DNA from: JBDHTS01 sp044220535
GTDB lineage: Bacteria; Pseudomonadota; Alphaproteobacteria; Micavibrionales; Micavibrionaceae
Assembly (NCBI GenBank): GCA_044220535.1
Contig: JBGAQU010000071.1
Coordinates: 1 to 16,046, forward strand
Length of the DNA stretch: 16,046 bases
Reading direction: 5' to 3'
The notes under the pieces were generated by a model. That model ran no database searches. It was not told the DNA's origin and saw only the letters and a list, made by a program, of their open reading frames with translations. Shown piece after piece: positions 1 to 6,064 of the stretch. A program made the translations under genes and the position numbers. Every line of letters starts with the position of its first letter. The stretch's first letter is position 1.

Positions 1-1517
1 ATGTTTTGCAAATTTTGATGCTTAAACGTTAAATCTGTGGATAGATTATTGCTCAATTCGGCCGCCATTAGCAAAAACAGCCGGTTTTCTGCGCCCTGGC
101 CACCTCCAACCATGCCGGAAAAGTATTGCAGCCATGTGGCTGGCACAACCTTACCTGCGGCCAGCATAACACGTATGGCGTCTTCAGCCTGCGTACCCGG
201 TATGGCGGATGGGGGCGTATTCACTAGCATTTCTGCAAATGGAACAACGGCATAGGGGCCGCCGTAGTTGTGACTTAATGCCAAAGCACGTGATAAAAGC
301 GCAAATTGCGCAGGGCCAGGGGTGCCGTTGAAAGCATCCTTGTAAATACTGGCCAGTTGCCGCCAGCCTACAGGTTTCTGCGTGCTATTTTTAAACAAAT
401 CATATTGTTGCTGAATATCGGAGGTGGATTTAATGCCGTGTGAAGCGGCCTTGACCAGTACGATAAACTGCATGGATTCGCTTAAATTCTTGCTGCCCAG
501 CATGATTCCGAATGCTGCGGGGGAGACAGGCAAAGACGGATTAAAACGAAAATTGTTGAACGTGAAGGCATTTTTCGTCTGTAGCGCGGCACGTTCCAGC
601 GAGGATAAAGCGGCAATATCGCCCTGGTTATCAACGCGGAAGGAAAACCCGCGATCTTTCGCCATGCGCTGGAGAATACGGCTGTCGCTGGCGGCAAGGT
701 CGATATCGTTGGTTTCCAGACCGTTATGCGCGTCACCATGGCCTGGTGACAGACGCGACAGTGATATATCGCAGACCGCGTTCAGCATCTGCCAGAATTC
801 CATTTCGCCGAAGCGGCTCATCACGGTGCGCGTTTCCAGGCAGCCGAGCGAACCCTTGCCTCCCTGCATCATGCTGAGGATACCCGTGCGGGCCAGATGT
901 TCGTGGTATGGAACATCAACGATCTGGCTGTACATTTTCGTGGCTTCGCTATAAAGCCCCATTTCCTCAAGCTTTTTAAGGCGCAGTGTCAGAAGATCAT
1001 AGCCCGGTTCCGGTGTGCGGCCCTGGGCCAGATATTCCGGACGTCCCTGCGTCAGATACAGGCGGCGCATCAGGTTCTGCAATACCGGGAAATAGGTGAT
1101 GGAGGGCGCGTCGATCAGCAGGCGCGTGATATCGGCGCGGTTCGAGCCGATCCACACATCCTCACCCAGGCCGCCATCGCCACCTTCAAGGATCAGGCCG
1201 GTTGGCTCAATCTCGCCGAAATCCTGGTGCAGTGTGCCAGGTGTGTCTTCCTCCTCCCGCGCAGGGGCGGGGGGAGCCATCGAATCATCTGCCGGTCTGA
1301 TATTATGTGGACGCGGCGCGGGGGCATCATTCCCGTCACCGTCATCGCGGGGCACGCTACCGGCCATGCGGTCGTCCGCGGATATAATCTGTTCGTCATC
1401 CACAATGGCCTTTTTTGCCGGTGCGGCGGCAACCGGAATGGTCAGGGTCAAAAGAATAAGGAAAATGACGGCAAAGCCGAGCCGTTCGCGGCTAATTTTG
1501 CTTGTAAAAACGGTCAT
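1..1517 (-). CDS. Predicted exported protein with TPR-like helices (partial, runs off left edge)
   Basis: The reverse strand is open from an ATG at 1517 to the window edge, giving 505 codons without a stop, so the C-terminus is missing. The N-terminus has a classic Sec signal peptide: basic residues, a hydrophobic run (FAVIFLILLTLTIPV) and an AAA-AP cleavage region near residue 32, so the product should be periplasmic or outer-envelope. Residues about 35-90 are rich in Pro, Asp and Ala and look like a linker. Residues about 178-220 (LKKLEEMGLYSEATKMYSQI and following) look like paired TPR-type helices. The start overlaps the end of the 48-aa peptide gene by 26 nt in another frame, which suggests translational coupling. 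I do not recognise the family. A cell-envelope scaffold or secretin-partner role is possible, but nothing in the sequence proves it. Confidence 0.75.
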   Translation of the reverse strand, partial: MTVFTSKISRERLGFAVIFLILLTLTIPVAAAPAKKAIVDDEQIISADDRMAGSVPRDDGDGNDAPAPRPHNIRPADDSMAPPAPAREEEDTPGTLHQDFGEIEPTGLILEGGDGGLGEDVWIGSNRADITRLLIDAPSITYFPVLQNLMRRLYLTQGRPEYLAQGRTPEPGYDLLTLRLKKLEEMGLYSEATKMYSQIVDVPYHEHLARTGILSMMQGGKGSLGCLETRTVMSRFGEMEFWQMLNAVCDISLSRLSPGHGDAHNGLETNDIDLAASDSRILQRMAKDRGFSFRVDNQGDIAALSSLERAALQTKNAFTFNNFRFNPSLPVSPAAFGIMLGSKNLSESMQFIVLVKAASHGIKSTSDIQQQYDLFKNSTQKPVGWRQLASIYKDAFNGTPGPAQFALLSRALALSHNYGGPYAVVPFAEMLVNTPPSAIPGTQAEDAIRVMLAAGKVVPATWLQYFSGMVGGGQGAENRLFLLMAAELSNNLSTDLTFKHQNLQN

Positions 1518-1638
1518 TCGAAATGGCTTTCGTGATTTCTTTTTGCGGGACCGGCATGTCAGTAAGCGCAAGCCAGGAAAAGGCTCCGATCAGCATCACA
1601 ACGAAGACCAGTGAGATAAATGTAAAAAATTTGATCAT
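1492..1638 (-). CDS. 48-aa single-span membrane peptide
   Basis: The ATG at 1638 opens a 48-codon frame: a short MIKFFTFIS start, a hydrophobic segment of about 20 residues ending in SWLAL, then a polar tail (DMPVPQKEITKAISNDRFYKQN). The single transmembrane span predicts an inner-membrane peptide with a short periplasmic tail, or an uncleaved signal anchor. It lies divergently from aroK, and its stop at 1492-1494 falls inside the start of the exported-protein gene downstream, so the two probably form one transcript. I recall small proteins of this shape near aroK in other alphaproteobacteria but cannot name a family. The coding case rests on the sensible hydrophobic profile and the coupled overlap. 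Confidence 0.6.
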   Translation of the reverse strand: MIKFFTFISLVFVVMLIGAFSWLALTDMPVPQKEITKAISNDRFYKQN

Positions 1639-1746
1639 GGGCGGTCCGGACTGTGGGGATTGAAGGCTTCGTAACCTAACTCAAGATTGGCTGGATTTCA
1701 ACGCATAAGGATTGAGTTTCCTGAAATTGTCAGGCATAAGCATGCC

Positions 1747-2334
1747 ATGGCGATGGCACATGACGACCGCACTGTGGATATGATCAGGTCACGGCTGGAC
1801 CGGCCGATTGTCATGACCGGCATGATGGGTTCGGGCAAAAGCCGTCTGGGCCGCATGCTGGCGGACATTCTGGACGTCCCGTTCCGGGATTCGGACGATG
1901 AAATCGAAAAAGCCGCAGACTGTTCCATTGCGGAGATTTTTGAACGCTATGGCGAACCATTCTTCCGTGATCGTGAAAAGCGCATCATCAGCAGGCTTCT
2001 GGATAACGGAAAAGGTGTGATCGCCACAGGCGGCGGGGCCGTGATGCAGCCGGAAACCGCAGCCGCGATCCGCGACCGTTCCATTTCGATCTGGATGAAG
2101 GCGGATATGCCCGTGCTTCTGGAGCGGGTCGGGCGTGGCGCGAACCGTCCGCTGCTGAAAGACGGCAACCCTGAAGAAATCCTCACGCGCCTGGCGGCGG
2201 AGCGCGATCCAGTCTATGCTCAGGCCGATATCATCGTTGAAAGCCATAATGGTCCGGCTGTCGCTATCCTGAACAGCATGATCCAGAAGCTGGACCATTA
2301 CTTGTCCCGCCCACGCAAGGTCAGCCAGTCATGA
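1747..2334 (+). CDS. aroK: Shikimate kinase
   Basis: Shikimate kinase phosphorylates shikimate at the 3-hydroxyl with ATP, the fifth step of the chorismate pathway, in the cytoplasm. The P-loop is GMMGSGKS. DSDDEIE carries the shikimate-binding aspartate, GEPFFRDRE the substrate arginine, GGGAV the Walker B region and NRPLL the LID arginine. The length of 195 aa is normal with a short N-terminal extension. I chose the ATG at 1747. A TTG at 1687 in the same frame adds 20 residues unlike the family, and ATGs at 1753 or 1780 are also possible because no strong Shine-Dalgarno decides. The stop overlaps the aroB start (ATGA), so the two genes form a translationally coupled operon. The 108-bp gap upstream to the divergent peptide gene must hold both promoters. 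Confidence 0.95.
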   Translation: MAMAHDDRTVDMIRSRLDRPIVMTGMMGSGKSRLGRMLADILDVPFRDSDDEIEKAADCSIAEIFERYGEPFFRDREKRIISRLLDNGKGVIATGGGAVMQPETAAAIRDRSISIWMKADMPVLLERVGRGANRPLLKDGNPEEILTRLAAERDPVYAQADIIVESHNGPAVAILNSMIQKLDHYLSRPRKVSQS

Positions 2335-3443
2335 CGGACCGCAAGGTCGTGGTGAATCTGGGCGATCGGGCCTATGACATTGTCATCGGCGGCGCGCTTC
2401 TATCCAGATTGCAGCAGTTTGTTCCGTTCAGCCTGAAGGGCAGGGCGGTGTTCGTCCTGACCGATAAAAACGTGGCGGAACCCCATGGCATGGCTTTGTG
2501 CCGCGTCCTGCAGGATGAAGGCGCGCGCAGCGTTGAGATGCTGGCCCTGCCGCCGGGGGAGCAGACGAAATCCTTTCCCAGGCTGGAACAGGTTTTGTCC
2601 TGGATGCTGGATCACAAGGCTGACCGCAAGGCGGTGCTGTTCACGCTGGGCGGCGGGGTGATCGGCGATCTCGGCGGCCTGTCCGCCGCCATGCTGATGC
2701 GCGGTATTCCGTTTGTCCAGATCCCTACATCGCTGCTGGCCCAAGTGGACAGTTCGGTGGGCGGGAAGACGGGCATCAATACCAGCCACGGTAAAAATCT
2801 GGTAGGCGCGTTTTATCAACCTGTTTCGGTCTTGTGCGACCGAGATATCCTGAAAACCCTGCCTGGCCGTGAAATCCTGGCAGGCTATGCGGAAATTGCG
2901 AAATACGGCCTGCTTGGCAACAAGGATTTTTTTGAATGGCTTGAAGGCAACGGTTCCAAAGTCTGCGCGCTGGATCCTGAAAGCCTTACCCATGCCGTGG
3001 ATGTTTCCTGCCGCATGAAGGCGGAAGTTGTGGCGGCGGATGAGCGGGAGCATGACAGTCGCGCATTGCTAAATCTTGGCCACACATTCGGACACGCGCT
3101 GGAAGCGTCGGCCAATTACGATGGTCGTCTGTTGCACGGGGAGGCCGTCGCCATTGGCATTGTCCTAGCATTCCGTCTTTCAGCTCTAATGGATATTTGC
3201 CCGCCAGAGGCTGTGGCACGGACGGAAGCGCATTTCAAAGCAATCGGTCTGCCGACTGAAATCAGGGATATATCCCCCATGCTGGGTGCAAACGCCGAAG
3301 CCATAGTTGCGCATATGGATCATGATAAAAAGGCGGAAAACGGTCGCGCTATCTTTATTCTGGCAAGGGATATCGGGCAGGCCTTTATTTCCCGTGATGT
3401 TGATATGCGCGATGTTTTGAAGGTTGTTAAAGATTCTTTATAA
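2331..3443 (+). CDS. aroB: 3-dehydroquinate synthase
   Basis: AroB converts DAHP to 3-dehydroquinate, the second step of the shikimate pathway, using NAD+ and a divalent metal. Its 370 aa match the usual length. The NAD-binding glycine motif GGGVIGDLGG, the substrate loop DSSVGGKTGIN followed by KNLVGAFYQP, the metal-ligand region NLGHTFGHALE and the HGEAVAIG motif are all present and intact. The ATG at 2331 overlaps the aroK stop by four bases, so expression is coupled. The arrangement aroK-aroB is the usual bacterial pairing. The gene ends in a clean TAA, and the following intergenic region carries a paired hairpin repeat that could reduce read-through. Confidence 0.97.
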   Translation: MTDRKVVVNLGDRAYDIVIGGALLSRLQQFVPFSLKGRAVFVLTDKNVAEPHGMALCRVLQDEGARSVEMLALPPGEQTKSFPRLEQVLSWMLDHKADRKAVLFTLGGGVIGDLGGLSAAMLMRGIPFVQIPTSLLAQVDSSVGGKTGINTSHGKNLVGAFYQPVSVLCDRDILKTLPGREILAGYAEIAKYGLLGNKDFFEWLEGNGSKVCALDPESLTHAVDVSCRMKAEVVAADEREHDSRALLNLGHTFGHALEASANYDGRLLHGEAVAIGIVLAFRLSALMDICPPEAVARTEAHFKAIGLPTEIRDISPMLGANAEAIVAHMDHDKKAENGRAIFILARDIGQAFISRDVDMRDVLKVVKDSL

Positions 3444-3493
3444 GAATGTTTTTTATCGTTCCTGCGAAGCGTATAATTGTCCGAAATACTCCC

Positions 3494-3626
3494 ACCTGTC
3501 ATCCTCCGGCTTGACCGGAGGATCTATGCGCTGGTGGTTATTATCATAAAAATTCAGAAAATTGTCGATTTTCATTTTAAAACAAACATTGTATGGATCC
3601 TCCGGTCAAGCTGGAGGATGACAGGT
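3494..3626. repeat. Paired REP-like palindromes (inverted pair)
   Basis: Two 33-base arms, 3494-3526 and 3594-3626, are reverse complements of each other apart from two mismatches. Each arm is also a hairpin by itself: stem TCCTCCGG / CCGGAGGA around CTTGA on the left, and the same stem with one changed base on the right. The spacer of about 67 bases is AT-rich. The whole unit lies in the 279-bp gap between aroB and the CorC-like gene. Palindromes of this type (GTCATCC...CTTGACC...GGATC) are dispersed in many alphaproteobacterial genomes. The pair could act as a transcription terminator, an mRNA stabiliser, or a small mobile unit. Confidence 0.85.
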
Positions 3627-3722
3627 AGTGTCTTGCGTGCTCACATATAAAAACATCCCCATACATCGATTTGATTTCATGTGATAAACTGTGCCGGTTG
3701 ACAGGATAGGGATTTATAAATC

Positions 3723-4337
3723 ATGAGCGTTGTCGCTTCGCTGATTATCATTGTGTTTCTTGTGGCGCTTTCGGCATTTTTTGCGGGGTCCGAAACTGCA
3801 CTGACTGCGGCATCGACCGCAAAAATGCACAATCTGGAGAAGCAGGGTGAGGCCCGCGCGCGCCTCGTCAATAAAATCCGCCAGAATAAGGAGCATATGA
3901 TCGGCTCCCTGCTGATGGGCAACACGCTGGTCAACATCCTGGCCTCGGCGCTGGCGACCAGCACCATGATCAAGCTGTTCGATGAGGCGGGCGTAATTTA
4001 TGCCACCATCATTATTACTATTGTCGTCCTGATCTTTGCCGAAGTCCTGCCGAAGACATTCGCGTTTCATCATGCCGACAAATCCGCGATGTTTGTCGCG
4101 CGGCCAGCGTCTTTGTTTATCAAACTCAGCACGCCAGCAACGGCGGCGATTGTACGGATCGTGCGTCTGCTGCTCAAACTGTTTGGCGGCGACCTGGCAA
4201 TATCCACATCGGCGCGGATATCGAGGCCTTGCGCGGCGCCATTGAACTGCATCGCGGGCCGGAACAGGTGGTCAGTGAACAGCGCGCCATGTTGCGTTCC
4301 ATCCTTGAGCTGTCCGATGTCGAGGTTAGTAAGGTGA
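3723..4337 (+). pseudogene. CorC/HlyC-family membrane protein, 5' part (DUF21/CNNM transmembrane domain), frameshifted
   Basis: The ATG at 3723 opens a DUF21-type domain with about four membrane segments: residues 3-20 followed by the conserved FFAGSETAL, then around 59-80 (MGNTLVNILAS), 88-110 (ending FAEVLPKTFAF), and 128-155. The family is involved in cation (Mg/Co) homeostasis at the inner membrane. The correct frame is lost after codon GDL near 4196. Adding one G there (CTG GGC AAT) joins it exactly to the CBS/CorC half in another frame. Beyond that point the ORF to 4337 is spurious. An AGGATAGGG stretch lies upstream of the start. A recent 1-nt deletion or a sequencing error is the simplest reading, since both halves are otherwise well conserved. 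Confidence 0.85.
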
Positions 4338-5002
4338 TGACCCACCGCAACAAGATGGTGACGCTGAACGCCGATGAACCGCTCGGCAGCCTTCTCACCC
4401 AGGTGCTGGAAAGTCCGTTCACGCGCCTGCCTCTGTGGAAGGAGACGCCGGATAACATTGTCGGCGTCTTGCATGCCAAATCGCTGTTGCAGGAGCTGCA
4501 GGCCCATGCAGGAAAGGTTGAGGATATCGATATCATGACCATCGCCACCGACCCGTGGTTCGTCCCTGATACAACCAATTTATCCGACCAGCTTCAGGCC
4601 TTCCGTCAACGACGGGAACATTTCGCGCTGGTGGTGGATGAATACGGCACATTGATGGGCATGCTGACACTGGAAGACATCCTTGAGGAAATCGTCGGCG
4701 ATATCGACGACGAACTGGATGACGTCGTCGCCGGTGTGCGCCGGCAGAACAACGATACATACATGGTGGATGGCACGGTCACCATCCGCGACCTGAACCG
4801 CGAATTCGAATGGAATCTGCCGGATGAGGAATACACAACAATTGCCGGGCTGATCCTTTATGAATCCCACATGGTCCCGGAACCCGGGCAAAGCTTCACG
4901 TTCTTCGGTTTCCGGTTTGATGTGGTTAAACGCCAGCGTAACCAGATTACCCAGGTGCGGATCACGCCGCCCGCCAAATCCGTTGAAACCGAAAACGTAT
5001 AA
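4199..5002 (+). pseudogene. CorC/HlyC-family membrane protein, 3' part (CBS pair and CorC_HlyC domain), frameshifted
   Basis: This frame continues the gene that starts at 3723, reading NIHIGADIEALRGAIELH and then two CBS motifs: SKVMTHRNKMVTL...TRLPLW...VGVLHAKSLL and FALVVDEYGTLMGMLTLEDI. They are followed by the acidic EEIVGDIDDE linker and a C-terminal CorC_HlyC transporter-associated domain (MVDGTVTIRDLNREF...TIAGLILYESHMVPEPGQ...). CBS pairs in this family bind adenine nucleotides and gate the membrane domain. A TTG at 4229 could start a soluble 257-aa product, but no good ribosome site supports it. With a restored base the full gene 3723-5002 would encode about 426 aa, normal for the family. 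It ends 16 bp before the OsmC-family gene, so the two may be co-transcribed. Confidence 0.85.
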
Positions 5003-5018
5003 AGCAGGACATTGAACC

Positions 5019-5426
5019 ATGGTCTCCATTACCGTTGATTACACCGGCTCTTTACGATGCAAGGCCGTACACGGACCTTCAGGAACAGAACTGATCACCG
5101 ACGCGCCGGCCGATAATGGCGGCCAGGCATCCAGTTTTTCACCGACGGATTTAACGACGGCATCGCTGCTGACCTGCATCATGACGACCATGGCGATTTA
5201 TGCCCAGCGTCACGACCTGGACCTGAAAGGCATGACCGGCAGCGCCGAAAAAATCATGGAGGCCAACCCGCGCCGCATCGGCACGATCCGCATGGTCATC
5301 ACCATGCCTATCCCCGAAACGCATCCGCTATGCCAGGGCCTGAAAGCCGCCGCCAACGGCTGCCCTGTGCATCACACGCTGAGCCATGACACGCAGATGC
5401 CGATTGAGTGGGTGTGGCAAAAATAG
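5019..5426 (+). CDS. OsmC-family peroxidase-like protein
   Basis: At 135 aa this has the OsmC/Ohr fold signature. An N-terminal strand region leads to FSPTDLTTASLLTCIMTTMAIYA on the central helix, with a cysteine at residue 52, and a second cysteine lies in NGCPVHHTLSHD near residue 114. OsmC proteins use such a cysteine pair to reduce organic hydroperoxides, and both cysteines are present. It is closer to the general OsmC group than to Ohr, since Ohr-specific motifs are not obvious. The ATG follows the CorC-like stop by 16 bp with a weak AGGA upstream. It faces the ADP-ribosyltransferase-like gene tail to tail with only five bases between the stops and no obvious terminator hairpin. Confidence 0.88.
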   Translation: MVSITVDYTGSLRCKAVHGPSGTELITDAPADNGGQASSFSPTDLTTASLLTCIMTTMAIYAQRHDLDLKGMTGSAEKIMEANPRRIGTIRMVITMPIPETHPLCQGLKAAANGCPVHHTLSHDTQMPIEWVWQK

Positions 5427-5431
5427 TTAAA

Positions 5432-6064
5432 TTATTGAACTAAATTAAATTCAAAATTTTTGGTTACAGGAAATGCCGGGCCTGTGGGGCGAATTTGTTC
5501 AGGGCGAAAGGGAGCCCAACTTATTGATCCTTTATCCTCGTGTTCATTAATATATTTAATTCCGTCGAATCCATATTGTTCCAACATAAAAAGCAAACGC
5601 TGGCGACATATAGAATCACGTAAATTAACCTGCTGAGTGACAGGGCAGTCATCGGAGTGATGGCTTAAATAAAAATTATATAGACCGGCATTTTTTATTT
5701 CTTCATATACGGATTTTGGCAATTCAGTATTGAAATCGAAGTCTTTGGCCCGCCAATTGAATTCAAAACAATGATTAACTTCCTGCTGGGTTAAAATAGA
5801 ATATTTTCTTATTCCGTGCGGGTAGAATATTTCAAGGATAGAGCCGATATCATCAATTAAAAGAGGCTTCACAATATTCAGCTGAACGGGATAAATCACG
5901 GCATCCTGTTTAGGCATGGTTCGGCCATGCTTGGTTAGCAGGCGTTCTTGTGCTGATCTGAGCGTTCCGAAATGGCTAAAAGGGAAAAAGGACTTTATGC
6001 CCTTTTCTATGCTGGCATGAAAAAGCGTATCATTTATGAGGCTCAACCCAGCTTCCCATGGCAA
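5432..6064 (-). CDS. Putative ADP-ribosyltransferase-like protein
   Basis: This is an AT-rich ORF of about 205-210 aa, unlike its GC-rich neighbours. Three stretches recall ADP-ribosyltransferase domains of the polyvalent-protein/toxin type: LFHASIEKGIKSFFPFSHFGT near the N-terminus (a histidine first strand followed by an HFGT turn), YPVQLNIVKPLLIDD in the middle, and GFDGIKYINEHEDKGSISW with FRPEQIRP at the C-terminus. Known proteins of this kind move ADP-ribose from NAD+ to a target. I cannot confirm the full catalytic triad by eye. No ATG precedes the first motif, so a TTG at 6064 or one at 6046 that overlaps the secA stop must start it. Both lack a good Shine-Dalgarno. There is no signal peptide and no visible antitoxin or immunity gene. 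It was probably inserted at the secA 3' end. Confidence 0.6.
   Translation of the reverse strand: MPWEAGLSLINDTLFHASIEKGIKSFFPFSHFGTLRSAQERLLTKHGRTMPKQDAVIYPVQLNIVKPLLIDDIGSILEIFYPHGIRKYSILTQQEVNHCFEFNWRAKDFDFNTELPKSVYEEIKNAGLYNFYLSHHSDDCPVTQQVNLRDSICRQRLLFMLEQYGFDGIKYINEHEDKGSISWAPFRPEQIRPTGPAFPVTKNFEFNLVQ

Noticed and set aside
897..1535. 212-codon plus-strand open frame
   Set aside because: It lies opposite the exported-protein frame, which has a signal peptide and sensible composition. The plus-strand translation resembles nothing.
1687..1746. TTG start that would lengthen shikimate kinase by 20 residues
   Set aside because: The added residues do not resemble the family and there is no convincing ribosome site. 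The ATG at 1747 is simpler.
5432..6064. Toxin-antitoxin pair
   Set aside because: No small partner gene is adjacent. The neighbours are osmC and secA, and no antitoxin-like frame was found.
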